In this document: positions 35,268 to 44,771 of the stretch, piece after piece
Layout: every line of letters starts with the position of its first letter
Position numbering within the stretch: position 1 is the first letter of the stretch
NCBI RefSeq assembly: GCF_947497915.1
Contig: NZ_CANMIJ010000002.1
Location: 186,001 to 250,000 of the forward strand
From: an uncultured Erythrobacter sp.
GTDB lineage: Bacteria; Pseudomonadota; Alphaproteobacteria; Sphingomonadales; Sphingomonadaceae
Direction: 5' to 3'
DNA: 64,000 nt
Notes under the pieces: generated by a model
The model's database searches: none
Seen by the model: only the letters and a program-made list of their open reading frames with translations
Told to the model about the DNA's origin: nothing
Position numbers and translations under genes: made by a program

Positions 35268-37670
35268 TTAGAACGAACACTCAGCCCCCTCGGCGGCGTC
35301 TTCTTGAGCGATAGCCGAAATCTGGAGTGAAAACGGCGCTTCTGATCGGATCGTCAACGCGTTGCTCAATCCCGCAATGCAAGCAGGGGTCAACACCATT
35401 TCGCGCCAGCCCTTGCCCTCGGCAACCAACAATTCGCGGGACACGTCCAGCGTGCTGCCATTGCTGGCCAGTTCCACCTTGCCGGCGGGGCGCTGTAAGA
35501 CCTGATAGGTTATCCGGTAGGCATTGCCGCCTTGCGGGCCGCTCAGGTCGAGCGCTGTGCCCGGACCGAAATCGATCTGACGCGCGTCTTCCTGTGTGTT
35601 GCGATCAATCCCGCGGATGACGATTCCGCCTGCTTTCCCGCGCAGATCAGGCAGTTCGTTGCCCTTGGACAGAGCTTTCACCCGGTCAGCCAGGCGGCCA
35701 GCCGTGAACCATTCAGAGCCGCCACCAGCGGTGAGCGCGGAGCAATCCTCACTCAGCGTACCGAGCGGTGACGTGTCATCCAGTGAGCGGCCAAAGCCGA
35801 GTGGGAATAGCGCGCCCTCCGGCCCGTTGAGCGGATTGCCTTCGCAGGTTTCGGGCCAGCTAAAGGACAACGTTCCGCTTGCAGGCACTTTGCCAAACAG
35901 TACGTCGGCGACGCCCGCGCCTTCACTTCCCGGCAGCCATGCGGCGACAAATGCATCAGCGATATTGAGCTCACGATTCACCCACATCGGGCGGCCAGAC
36001 AGGAACACCGCGACCGTTGGCACACCCGCAGCTTTTAACGTGCGGAGAGTTTTGAGGCCTTCTTCATCGCGGAAGGCCAGATCCTTTCGGTCTCCGACAA
36101 ATTCAGCGTAAGGCTCTTCGCCAAACACGACGATGGCCGCGTCAGGCTCCTGCCCTTCGGCCAGCGTTCCGTAGAGCGAAAATCCGACCGAACCACCGGA
36201 CGCTTCGGAGGCATCTTTGATCCCCTGAAGGATCGAAGTCGCGCCCGGAAAATCCTTATTGGTCAGTTCACCGCCGCCCTGCCATGTGATCGTCCAACCA
36301 CCTGCTTGCTGCGCGATGCTATCCGCTGCGCTGCCAGCGACGACGATATTGGCTTTGTCCTTGAGCGGGAGCACGCCGTCATTCTTAAGCAGAACCATCG
36401 ATTTCGCGACCGCTTCGCGGGCAATCGCGCGATGCGATGCGGAACCAAGCTGGCTCCAATCACCGCCATTGGGGCGCATCGAAGGCTTCACTTCGCCGGC
36501 CAGAATGCCTGCGCGCTGTTTGATCCGCAGAACGCGCGCCACCGCCTGATCAATGCGCGCCTCTGGAATAGTACCGTCTTTCACCTGAGCCAGAGTGGTC
36601 TCGTAAAGACCCTTCCAATCCTCAGGCACCATATAGATATCAAGTCCGGCGAGCATTGCCTGCGGGCAATCGGTGTTGGTGCAACCCTTGATCTGTCCGT
36701 GACCGTTCCAGTCGCCAACAACCAAACCGTCAAAGCCCATTTCGCCGCGCAGCAGATCAGTCAGCAATGCTTCGTTGCCGTGCATTTTCTTGCCGTTGAT
36801 CGAGTTAAAGCTGGCCATGACCGAGCCGAGACCAGCGTCAATTGCCGGCGGGTATGGTGCGACGTGGATACGCTTAAGCTCTTCGATATCACCGTTGACT
36901 TCGCCTTGATCGACGCCTTGCGCGGTACCGCCGTCGCCAAAGAAGTGTTTGGCCGTTGCAATCACGCGGCCTTTGCCGAGGAAGTCTGCGCTACCGGGCT
37001 TGCCTTGTAGCCCTTCGACCATCGCGACGCCCATTTTGGCGACCAGCGCGGGATCTTCTGAATAGCTTTCATAAGTCCGGCCCCAGCGATCATCGCGGGC
37101 GACCGCCACTGTCGGGGCAAAAGTCCAGTCGATGCCGGTAATCTCAATCTCGGTCGCGGTGGCCGCCCCGATTTTCCGGATCAAGTCAGGCTCACCCGTC
37201 GCGCCCAGTGCAATGTTGTGCGGGAAGATCGTCGCGCCGATGACATTGGCGTGTCCATGCACCGCATCGGTGCCCCAAATCGTAGGGATAGCCGGCTCGC
37301 CATTGGCAAATGGCTTGGTAGACGCTTCCCAAAATGCATCCGCCAGCTTCAGCCAATCTGCAGCCGGCGCGAAATCATTATTGTATGGGCCGGAATTGCC
37401 GCCGTTGAGCACGGTACCAAAACGGTATTTTTCAACATCAGCGGGCGTGATCGATGCGATGTCTGGCTGGATCAGCTGCGCAACTTTGCGCTCAAGCGAC
37501 ATGCGGGCGATCAAATCGATGATCTGCTGCTCATCAGCGTCGACGGCGGGAGCAGCAGAAAGCTGGGCCGGAGCAGCGGAAGACGCGGTTTGAACCGGCG
37601 CACCAGCACCGCATGCAGAAACCAATGTAGCAAGAGCACTGGCTGCCATCAGCCGCGCGGAAATACGCAT
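35268..37670 (-). CDS. GH3 beta-glucosidase lipoprotein
   Basis: The 800-residue protein starts with a lipoprotein signal (MRISARLMAASALATLVSAC), so it is exported and lipid-anchored. The GH3 barrel follows (IPTIWGTDAVHGHANV; KVIATAKHF-type segment VIATAKHFFGDG), with nucleophile D320 in LVVGDWNGHGQ; then the second alpha/beta domain (MVLLKNDGVLPLKD) and a C-terminal beta domain (from about residue 660). GH3 enzymes release glucose from beta-glucan oligosaccharides. The start at 37670 has GGGAGGG upstream; the open frame beyond it is spurious. A LacI-type palindrome lies 51 bases upstream. Confidence 0.93.
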   Translation of the reverse strand: MRISARLMAASALATLVSACGAGAPVQTASSAAPAQLSAAPAVDADEQQIIDLIARMSLERKVAQLIQPDIASITPADVEKYRFGTVLNGGNSGPYNNDFAPAADWLKLADAFWEASTKPFANGEPAIPTIWGTDAVHGHANVIGATIFPHNIALGATGEPDLIRKIGAATATEIEITGIDWTFAPTVAVARDDRWGRTYESYSEDPALVAKMGVAMVEGLQGKPGSADFLGKGRVIATAKHFFGDGGTAQGVDQGEVNGDIEELKRIHVAPYPPAIDAGLGSVMASFNSINGKKMHGNEALLTDLLRGEMGFDGLVVGDWNGHGQIKGCTNTDCPQAMLAGLDIYMVPEDWKGLYETTLAQVKDGTIPEARIDQAVARVLRIKQRAGILAGEVKPSMRPNGGDWSQLGSASHRAIAREAVAKSMVLLKNDGVLPLKDKANIVVAGSAADSIAQQAGGWTITWQGGGELTNKDFPGATSILQGIKDASEASGGSVGFSLYGTLAEGQEPDAAIVVFGEEPYAEFVGDRKDLAFRDEEGLKTLRTLKAAGVPTVAVFLSGRPMWVNRELNIADAFVAAWLPGSEGAGVADVLFGKVPASGTLSFSWPETCEGNPLNGPEGALFPLGFGRSLDDTSPLGTLSEDCSALTAGGGSEWFTAGRLADRVKALSKGNELPDLRGKAGGIVIRGIDRNTQEDARQIDFGPGTALDLSGPQGGNAYRITYQVLQRPAGKVELASNGSTLDVSRELLVAEGKGWREMVLTPACIAGLSNALTIRSEAPFSLQISAIAQEDAAEGAECSF

Positions 37671-37720
37671 TTTAGAAAGTCCCTCCCAAAGACCCGAAAC
37701 GTTCAGAGCAATCCCAATAA

Positions 37721-37734
37721 TGAGAACGTTCACA
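37721..37734. promoter_or_regulatory. LacI-type operator upstream of the GH3 gene
   Basis: TGAGAACGTTCACA is a 14-base palindrome with one mismatched pair, centred on AACGTT, 51 bases upstream of the GH3 start. A related half-site, GAAACGTTCAGA, lies at 37695-37706. Similar sites precede the TonB receptor and the tandem CBM gene. Confidence 0.65.
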
Positions 37735-37776
37735 ATATGCCTATCGTTCGCATGCGATCTGGCAAAAATCAAGCCT

Positions 37777-38979
37777 TCATGCGTCTTGGGGAATGGTTGC
37801 CAACAATGCCGCCGCCAGCAACGCAAGTCCGCCAAAAAGCAGGAACAGCGCAGAAAAGCCAAATCCCGGGACAAGCGACAATGTGAGCCACGGCATGACG
37901 ATCGACGGGATTGTATTGGTGAGGTTGAATACACCCAGATCGCGGCCTCGATGCTGCGGCTTGGGAAGGACGCGCAGATACTGGCTGGTGTGAAGCGACA
38001 GGAAGATCGACGCGGCAATGCCGAAGACCACATAGCCGGTGATCGCGAGAGGCAAATCCGCCGCCAACGCCATTATGCCCAGCCCGATACCGGAGAATAA
38101 AGCGCAAGCGACAAGCGGTGCAATTGGCCGCGCATGCACATCGGACCAGCGGCCCATAATGAGCGACAGCGGGATCGAGACGATCAGGACAATGCTGAAA
38201 ATGTTAGCGGACGTGTTCTCGTGAAAATCCGGCACGATAGAGCGCAGCCAGAACAGCAAGAACGCGAACAGGCCTGCCTCGGAGATCTGCACCAAAAACC
38301 GCGACAGCCACATGCGAATAACGGCGGCGCGAGATCTTCGATCAAGATCGCTATCGCCACGCTTATCATAGTTCGGATGCATCAAAGCCGTGCGCTCGCG
38401 TCCGGCGCCGAAAACGATCAGTGGCAGGATAAATACCGCCACCAGTACGGCAACGGCTGTCATCCGGTACCCTTCGGCAACAAAACTCTCAAACGTCACC
38501 AGCGACCCAGCAACCGCGCCAAGCGCCGGAGCCACCGCCAGCAATCCTCCGAGCGTTCCTTTCTGGCTATCTGGTACGCAGTCACCCGCCCATGCGAGCA
38601 ACGGCCCCAGCATCATATTGAGGCAAAGCTGCCACGCCATGATGAGGGCAATAAGCTCGAACAGCGATGCTGCTCGTCCGATCAGAACTAGCAATATGCT
38701 GGAACTGATCAGGCCAAGCACAATCCAGATCCGGCGCGACCCGCTGCGGTCGCTCACCATACCAAATGCGATGTTCGCAAGGCTGGCGATGATCGCGCCG
38801 TAGAATGTAGCCCGCGCCAGAGAAGCGACATCTTCGCCGCCCATTAAAGTCGTGATCTTGAGCGGCAGCAACACGGTGAGCAGCGGCACATAGGCTATCG
38901 CGCCTCCTCCCACGGCAAGCGCGAATAGGATCAAAAACCAGCCTGGCTGGCGATCAGCGGCTGTTTCGTGGTGGCTCAC
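37777..38979 (-). CDS. MFS permease, probable saccharide transporter
   Basis: The 400-residue protein has 12 hydrophobic helices and an MFS loop 2-3 signature (GMVSDRSGSRRIWI). Helix 5 contains PALGAVAGSL. It is most like the permeases placed beside glycosidase and LacI genes in Sphingomonadales, though no sugar-specific motif can be pointed out. The start is GTG at 38979, overlapping the LacI stop as GTGA, so regulator and permease are co-translated. Cargo is probably the oligosaccharide made by the GH16 enzyme and outer-membrane receptor, by context. Confidence 0.82.
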   Translation of the reverse strand: MSHHETAADRQPGWFLILFALAVGGGAIAYVPLLTVLLPLKITTLMGGEDVASLARATFYGAIIASLANIAFGMVSDRSGSRRIWIVLGLISSSILLVLIGRAASLFELIALIMAWQLCLNMMLGPLLAWAGDCVPDSQKGTLGGLLAVAPALGAVAGSLVTFESFVAEGYRMTAVAVLVAVFILPLIVFGAGRERTALMHPNYDKRGDSDLDRRSRAAVIRMWLSRFLVQISEAGLFAFLLFWLRSIVPDFHENTSANIFSIVLIVSIPLSLIMGRWSDVHARPIAPLVACALFSGIGLGIMALAADLPLAITGYVVFGIAASIFLSLHTSQYLRVLPKPQHRGRDLGVFNLTNTIPSIVMPWLTLSLVPGFGFSALFLLFGGLALLAAALLATIPQDA

Positions 38980-40031
38980 TTCGCTGTGGGCGCTGGCCCT
39001 GTTGATGATCGCTCAACCAGATCAGCGGCGACATCAATCACATCGCGCACGGGCGGCGCCTTGGTCGAGTTGATCAAGTGCTCCACGGCGATTGATACCG
39101 TTTCGGCAATCGGCTGATCCACAGCGGTTAGCGGCGGCTGTGAGAAACGGACAATCGGCGTGTTATCAAAAGAGATAAGCGAAATATCGCGCGGGACATG
39201 CATGCCCTTGTCACGCGCAACTTCGAGAGCGGCGAGCGTCATTTGATCGCTGCTCCCAATAATAGCTGTCAGATCGGAATGCCGATGAAGCAGGCTACGC
39301 GCGGCCTGTGTTCCGGATTCGTATCCAAAGTCGCCTTTCTCGCAAAGGCCATCGGTCGGCAGACCGCTATCATCCATCGCCCGCTTCCAACCTGCGATAC
39401 GCCAAGCGCTTAGGCTGTATTGATCAGGCCCTGCGATCGTTGCGATCTTGGTATGGCCCAATTCAATCAGGCGCTTCGTCGCCGCATAAGCTGCGCCTTC
39501 ATCACCCATAGTCAGACGAATGCCCGGGCCGTCTTCGGTCGAGCCGATGCGGGCAAACGGAATGTTCCGCTCCGCGAGCAAGCGAGTTATCTGTGCGTTC
39601 TCCGAGTGCGGGGGTGTGAGGATAACGCCATCCGGCTGAAGCGCGGACACTGTCGCGCCCAGTTCCCGCTCGACATGGTCCGCATGCGTATCGACCAGTT
39701 CGACAATCATCCGGTACCCATGCTTTGAACAGGTCAGTGTCCCACCCAAAAGCATTTGGTCAACCCAGTCGCTTCCCTGGCGTTCACGCCAGTCGGCAAG
39801 CGTACGTTCCCGGTCATTGATCGCGAGGATCAGATAGCTGCGCGAACCGCTCATCCGCTGGGCGGCGAGCGAAGGCACATACCCTAACCGATCTATCGAA
39901 GATTGAACCTTGTCGCGCATTTGCGGGCGCACATTGGGCTCATCATTGATGACACGGCTTACCGTTTGCAGGGATACGCCTGCATCTTCCGCCACTTCGC
40001 GGATCGTTACTGAATTGCGGCGCCTGGCCAT
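38976..40031 (-). CDS. LacI-family transcriptional regulator
   Basis: The 351-residue protein has the LacI DNA-binding domain at its N-terminus (VTIREVAEDAGVSLQTVSRVIN, residues 8-29, with the hinge region SLAAQRMSGSRS) and a periplasmic-binding-protein-like sugar-sensing domain (ILAINDRERTLADW; GVILTPPHSENA; TAIIGSSDQMTLAALEVA; PPLTAVDQPIAE). It sits among glycosidases and a TonB receptor and probably represses them through the AACGTT-centred palindromes at 37721, 44610 and 46332. The inducer is likely a beta-glucoside, which is inference. Confidence 0.93.
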   Translation of the reverse strand: MARRRNSVTIREVAEDAGVSLQTVSRVINDEPNVRPQMRDKVQSSIDRLGYVPSLAAQRMSGSRSYLILAINDRERTLADWRERQGSDWVDQMLLGGTLTCSKHGYRMIVELVDTHADHVERELGATVSALQPDGVILTPPHSENAQITRLLAERNIPFARIGSTEDGPGIRLTMGDEGAAYAATKRLIELGHTKIATIAGPDQYSLSAWRIAGWKRAMDDSGLPTDGLCEKGDFGYESGTQAARSLLHRHSDLTAIIGSSDQMTLAALEVARDKGMHVPRDISLISFDNTPIVRFSQPPLTAVDQPIAETVSIAVEHLINSTKAPPVRDVIDVAADLVERSSTGPAPTAK

Positions 40032-40106
40032 TTCGTTTCCGTCCTTACCGACCCCCCAGTCGGCCTCCCAATTTCGATACGCCCTGCCTCAACACCGGCA
40101 TATCAA

Positions 40107-41102
40107 TCACTTCATGCATGCACGGCCTTTTTCAAGGTCTTCTGCGCATTGATACACTCTGATCCAATCAATCACGAACTGATTGGGGAGTGAGTTTTCA
40201 TCAAGCCCTTTTTCATTCGTTTCCTCAGGCCATTTACCGCCGACGGCCAAGTTTGCCATGATATAGAACGGTTTATCGAACGGTGCATTAGCATTCTCAT
40301 CCGCCAGTTCCGACCCACTAAACCACTCCTCGCGCGTCACGGTGAAATGCACCCGATCATCGATCAGGAAGCGGATCAGACCTTCTCCCCATTCTACGGC
40401 GTAGACATGAAATTCATCCGATGGAAGCGCCAGATCAGGCAGCGGCGTTTTCTGATCAACATGGCGATTATCCGGCGGCGAGTTGCCGAAATGAAGCGCG
40501 CTGACATGGCGGTTTTCACCAGCGGTGCCTTCGCACTCGGCGCATTCAGCGCCCAGATTGACCGCTTCGAGAATATCGATCTCGCCCGACAGCGGCCAGC
40601 TGCCATATTCATCATCCGCTGGCATCATCCAAACGGCAGGCCACATACCCTGCCCGGCTGGCACCTTTGCGCGTACTTCAAAGCGGCCATATTTCCAGCT
40701 GTGAAGCCCGCGTGTGCGGATTTTGCCTGATGTGTATTCTTGCGTGACCTGCGGGTTCGGATTTGCCGCAATTTCCGGTGGCCGATCGGGGCCGGTGAAC
40801 TCTTCCTTGAGCGCTTTCAGCTGCAAGAACCCCTCTGCGACCGCAATGTTCTCGGGCCGGTCTGTGTAGCATTGGCGTTCTTCATTGCCGCCGCCCCAAC
40901 ACGATTCCTCCGGCTTCCATTTGGTTCGATCAAGAGCGTTTCCGTCGAACTCGTCCTCCCAGACCAGCTCCCAACTTGCCGCATCCAAAGGCGACAATTG
41001 CGGTTCCTGTGCCTCGGTTGAGCTGGCACCGGGAGTTCCGCATGCTGCCAATGCGAGCGATGCGATCGCTCCTGCTATGCCAACTGGTTTCAAAGCCATC
41101 AT
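40107..41102 (-). CDS. GH16 endo-beta-glucanase (laminarinase-like) lipoprotein
   Basis: The 331-residue protein has a lipoprotein signal (ASLALAAC) and a GH16 jelly-roll domain: WELVWEDEFDGNALDRTKW near residue 47, TSGKIRTRGLHSWKYGRFEVRAKVPAGQGMWPAVWM, and the catalytic E-x-D-x-x-E in SGEIDILEAV (nucleophile first Glu, acid/base last Glu). The extra loop after it (GAECAECEG) has two cysteines that may form a disulfide. GH16 enzymes of this form cut beta-1,3- or mixed-linkage glucans. A GGAGAG precedes two consecutive ATGs; either could be used. Confidence 0.93.
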   Translation of the reverse strand: MMALKPVGIAGAIASLALAACGTPGASSTEAQEPQLSPLDAASWELVWEDEFDGNALDRTKWKPEESCWGGGNEERQCYTDRPENIAVAEGFLQLKALKEEFTGPDRPPEIAANPNPQVTQEYTSGKIRTRGLHSWKYGRFEVRAKVPAGQGMWPAVWMMPADDEYGSWPLSGEIDILEAVNLGAECAECEGTAGENRHVSALHFGNSPPDNRHVDQKTPLPDLALPSDEFHVYAVEWGEGLIRFLIDDRVHFTVTREEWFSGSELADENANAPFDKPFYIMANLAVGGKWPEETNEKGLDENSLPNQFVIDWIRVYQCAEDLEKGRACMK

Positions 41103-41213
41103 CGCTCTCCGTTAAATCAATTTTTCAAAGCCGTCGGGCGCGAAACGAGAAGGAGGGGACATTGCCCCCGTGCAACGCCCCCTCCTCACATCGTTCGCGT
41201 GGATTTCTACCCC

Positions 41214-44200
41214 TTAGAAATCGAAGCGAGCGAGGAACGTAAACCGCCGGTCATTCCGGAATGCCGAGCGGGTGATGCGCGTGCCGTCAAAGTCTACGAC
41301 CTGCGACGTAACTGTCACCTCGTCGAGCAGGTTGACGCCCTGTACACCGAGTTTGAGATAATCGGTCACCGAGTAGAAGATCGACGCATCAAGCTGGCCC
41401 GTGGCTTCCTGCCAAATCGGCGAGAACGGGAAGATTGAATCACGCGCCGTGATCAGGAACTCGGAACGCCAGTTATATGCGGTACGAGCAGAAAGCGGGC
41501 CCTTCTCATAGAACAAGGTCGCGTTGACCGTGTGCTCGGAGATACCGGCAAGCGGTTGCAGGCCAGAGAACAGACCCTGATTGCTATCAACATCGGAGTT
41601 ACCGAACTGACCGCCATCGACATAAGTGTATGTCAATTGCGAACCAAATCCGCTGAGCAGACCCGGCAGGAAGTCATAGGTCTGCTGATAGCCGACCTCG
41701 ACACCTTTCAAGGTGCCGCCGCCCGCATTGACCGGACCGTTGACTTCAACATCAAGCGATAGGCCGCTTGGGCTGACATAGTTCACCAGATCGACACCGG
41801 AATTTACGATGCCGTCAATGTCTTTGACGAAGCCAGAGACGGTAAGCGAACCGACGTCATCGAAATACCATTCGACAGACAGATCGTAGTTCCACGATTC
41901 GACCGGACGGATGTTACGGTTGCCGGTGTTCAGGCTGAACAGTGCACCCGTTTCAAGGGTGCCGTTTGCCAACAACGTGCCGGTGTTGTCGCCAATACCG
42001 CCGCCGGATGTGAACAGGCTCAGATCCGGACGAGAAATGCCTTTTGACACCGCTGCGCGGAACAACAGGCCATCGCCAGTATCAAGGCGGGCGTTGAAGC
42101 TTGGCAGCCAGTGATCGAACGTGATCGAGCGATCATCATTAATGATTTCACCGGTGAATGCCTGCGCAAATTCGGTTTGGCGTGCCGCCGAAAGCGAACA
42201 GAACGCCGGGACACTTTGCCCCGGAGGCGTCCGGTTGCACGATTCCACAATCTCAGACTGCTGAACCACACCGTCGCCGTTACCGCCACCAAGAGGATCA
42301 TCGAAGAACGCGCCGTTCGGGAAGCCGATCAAACCGCCCGTGCGAACTTCCGTTTCGACATAGCGAGCACCGAAGTTGCCTTCGAGGTTCCAACCATTGC
42401 CGAAATCGGTTCCGAAATCGATACGGCCATAAGCGGCCTGCGTGACTTCGGCGATATCGGAAACTTCTGGCGGGCAGAACGGGTCACACGCTGTGACATC
42501 GCCTGTGATCGAGTTCGTGAAGCTACGGCCCTGAACACCGAAGAACGGGTTCGGGGTTTGTGACAACACGTTGATCGCCTGCGCTTGAGCTTTCGATGTT
42601 CCGTCGAGATACTCGCCGAGCAGATCATCACCGCCAAAGAAGAATGCAGAACCGCCTGGAATCGGCGTTGGCGCGTTGCCGCGTTGGAAGCCGTCCGCAA
42701 ACGGGCTGCGAAGTGCAGAAGCGCTCGGGAATTCATCCGTAAACACACCGCCAGCGATCGCATTTTCCTGACCCGGAAGGCCGGTGTAATACCGGCCAGG
42801 GGTGAAGCCTGCCCAAGATGGTACGAACGGACCTGGTCCCTGACCACAGCCAGGACCCTGCCCCCAAGGCGCACAGCCAGCACGACCGGCCCATGGTGCG
42901 GAAAGGTTACCCCAAGTGCTGAAATTCGTGTTGCGCGTTACGCGGTCACGCTCTGCCCAGCGCGCGCCGAAACGGGCGCTCTTGAAGAAGCCTTCGTCGC
43001 TGATGTCGTATTCGGCATCAACACGGTAGCTTTCCAGCTCGCCTTCGTTGCGCTCGATGCTGTCGAGCAGGAACCAGTAATAGGTGTTGGCACCGCTGGA
43101 GAAATAATCCGCTTCAGCACCAGGAGGCGCGATAAAGCTGACTTGCGGCGTCTTGCCAGTCAGATCGAGATCGATATTTGCCCAGCTGCTCATCACACCG
43201 ATCACAGAATCGCGGCGCAGATCGGATTCGATCTTTTGCGCTTCGAAATTGATGCGGAAGCGATCAGTGATTTCCCAATCGATATCGAGCGAGAAGTCTT
43301 GCGTGGTGGCATCGGTGCCGCGTTGGAACCGAAGCGATTCGAGCGGAATACCGCCGCGACCGAACGGGTTGGCGTAGGCATCGCCGATACGCTGGCTCAA
43401 AACGCCGCTTTGGAAAACGCCATTGCTGTCGAACTGCCAAGTGCTGCCGGCGGCTTCGACTGGAAACAACCCGTCGTCATTGACGAGAGCAAGGAGTGCA
43501 TTTTCGTCGGTTTCGAACTGGGTTTCAGACCGCAGCCATTCAAACGTAATCAGGAAGTCGCGGGCCGGGCTTTCATATTGGAGAACAGCCGACCACGCCT
43601 TACGATCACGCTCTAGCTCGGTTGTACGAACACCTGCGCCTTTTGGCACGATGACAGAACCGGGTGGCGGGAAGTTGGAAGCATCAAAGCCGGTTGGATC
43701 ACCAACGCCCTGATCGTTTACGCCCGTGGTACGGAAGCAAGGGCCGTCCAAGGTATCAGCACGGAAGCACGGGTCAGTAACCTGCGATGCATCGGTACGG
43801 CTGACGAGTTCGGATTGGGTGTAGCCAATCTGAATACCCAGCGATCCGTTATCCGTGTCCATCGTGGTTGAGCCGAGCAGCGAGAAACCACCAGACCATT
43901 CTTCAGCCAGATCGCCGATATTGCCTTCAACCGAACCAGACAGACGCGTGCCGCGATTGTCCAAGGGCTTACGAGTGACAAGGTTGACGGTACCAGCAAT
44001 GCTGCCGTCGATCATATCAGCGGTAACGTTCTTAAAGACTTCGACGCGGCCAAGAAGCTCAGGCGAAACGTCGTTGAAGCTAAGGACAGTGCCGCCGGTC
44101 GCGGAGAAAATGTCGCGGCCATTCAGCTCTGAACGAACGAACGGCAAACCGCGAACGATTACGCCAGTACCCTCGACCGAGAAACGGTCAGGGTCAGACG

Positions 44201-44534
44201 GGTTTTCGAAACGGCCAATGTTGACGCCGGGGATACGCTGGAGCGCTTCAGCGACCGAGCGGTCTGGCAGCGCGCCAATATCTTCAGCCGAAACAGCGTC
44301 AACAAATGTGTCCGCATTCCGTTTGATGTTCTGCGCATTTTCGAGCGACTGGCGGAAACCATCAACGATGATGATATTGCCTTCGTCTTCTGCCGGAGCG
44401 ACCTCTTCAGCGTCCTCCGCCTGATCTTTATCCTGCGCGAGAGCCGGAGTCGCGATCATGGCGGACATCGCCAAACCGGACGCAGTACTCAGAGCGAAAA
44501 AACGCCGCGAAGGCGCAATACGAGCCGTCTTCAT
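41214..44534 (-). CDS. TonB-dependent receptor (large, saccharide type)
   Basis: The 1106-residue outer-membrane protein has a signal peptide ending ATPALAQ, an acidic linker and a TonB-box-like IIIVDGF, then the plug (SAEDIGALPDRSVAEALQRIPGVNIGR; GVIVRGLPFVRSELNGRDIF; SIAGTVNLVTRKPLD) and a beta-barrel ending with aromatic residues (FTFLARFDF). This size and plug form is the class that imports oligosaccharides in Caulobacter- and Sphingomonas-type bacteria. It lies next to GH16, GH3 and LacI genes and has a LacI-type palindrome 76 bases upstream. Confidence 0.93.
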   Translation of the reverse strand: MKTARIAPSRRFFALSTASGLAMSAMIATPALAQDKDQAEDAEEVAPAEDEGNIIIVDGFRQSLENAQNIKRNADTFVDAVSAEDIGALPDRSVAEALQRIPGVNIGRFENPSDPDRFSVEGTGVIVRGLPFVRSELNGRDIFSATGGTVLSFNDVSPELLGRVEVFKNVTADMIDGSIAGTVNLVTRKPLDNRGTRLSGSVEGNIGDLAEEWSGGFSLLGSTTMDTDNGSLGIQIGYTQSELVSRTDASQVTDPCFRADTLDGPCFRTTGVNDQGVGDPTGFDASNFPPPGSVIVPKGAGVRTTELERDRKAWSAVLQYESPARDFLITFEWLRSETQFETDENALLALVNDDGLFPVEAAGSTWQFDSNGVFQSGVLSQRIGDAYANPFGRGGIPLESLRFQRGTDATTQDFSLDIDWEITDRFRINFEAQKIESDLRRDSVIGVMSSWANIDLDLTGKTPQVSFIAPPGAEADYFSSGANTYYWFLLDSIERNEGELESYRVDAEYDISDEGFFKSARFGARWAERDRVTRNTNFSTWGNLSAPWAGRAGCAPWGQGPGCGQGPGPFVPSWAGFTPGRYYTGLPGQENAIAGGVFTDEFPSASALRSPFADGFQRGNAPTPIPGGSAFFFGGDDLLGEYLDGTSKAQAQAINVLSQTPNPFFGVQGRSFTNSITGDVTACDPFCPPEVSDIAEVTQAAYGRIDFGTDFGNGWNLEGNFGARYVETEVRTGGLIGFPNGAFFDDPLGGGNGDGVVQQSEIVESCNRTPPGQSVPAFCSLSAARQTEFAQAFTGEIINDDRSITFDHWLPSFNARLDTGDGLLFRAAVSKGISRPDLSLFTSGGGIGDNTGTLLANGTLETGALFSLNTGNRNIRPVESWNYDLSVEWYFDDVGSLTVSGFVKDIDGIVNSGVDLVNYVSPSGLSLDVEVNGPVNAGGGTLKGVEVGYQQTYDFLPGLLSGFGSQLTYTYVDGGQFGNSDVDSNQGLFSGLQPLAGISEHTVNATLFYEKGPLSARTAYNWRSEFLITARDSIFPFSPIWQEATGQLDASIFYSVTDYLKLGVQGVNLLDEVTVTSQVVDFDGTRITRSAFRNDRRFTFLARFDF

Positions 44535-44609
44535 GTGATTTATTAAACCTCCCCAAGACCCAAAAATTGGGTTCCTGCCCTTATGGACTTTCCGATCGGT
44601 AGCGAAAAA

Positions 44610-44623
44610 TGTTAGCGTTCACA
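44610..44623. promoter_or_regulatory. LacI-type operator between the TonB receptor and halogenase genes
   Basis: TGTTAGCGTTCACA is a 14-base imperfect palindrome (5 of 7 pairs) sharing GCGTTCACA with the site upstream of GH3. It lies 76 bases upstream of the receptor start and about 150 bases upstream of the divergent halogenase-like gene. Confidence 0.55.
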
Positions 44624-44660
44624 AGAGTTGTCATATAAACTTCGTATTGCACAAACAGTG

Positions 44661-44678
44661 TGTGGGATTTTTCCCACA
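44661..44678. promoter_or_regulatory. Perfect 7-bp inverted repeat in the divergent promoter region
   Basis: TGTGGGATTTTTCCCACA has perfect 7-base arms around TTTT. It sits midway in the 237-base divergent region between the TonB receptor and the halogenase-like gene, 127 bases from the receptor start and 94 bases from the halogenase start. It could be an operator or a small hairpin; nothing identifies a cognate regulator. Confidence 0.4.
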
Positions 44679-44771
44679 TCGGACATATGATCGCATACGG
44701 CTGTGACCGGCCAACGTATGTGGTATTACGAAAGTAGAGATTGGCGACAGCGCCAAGGGGCAGAGGAAAAG

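Noticed and set aside
40048..40063. CCGAC/GTCGG hairpin between GH16 and lacI as a terminator
   Set aside because: The stem is only five pairs with no T tract, and the next gene on the strand starts 17 bases on; probably chance.
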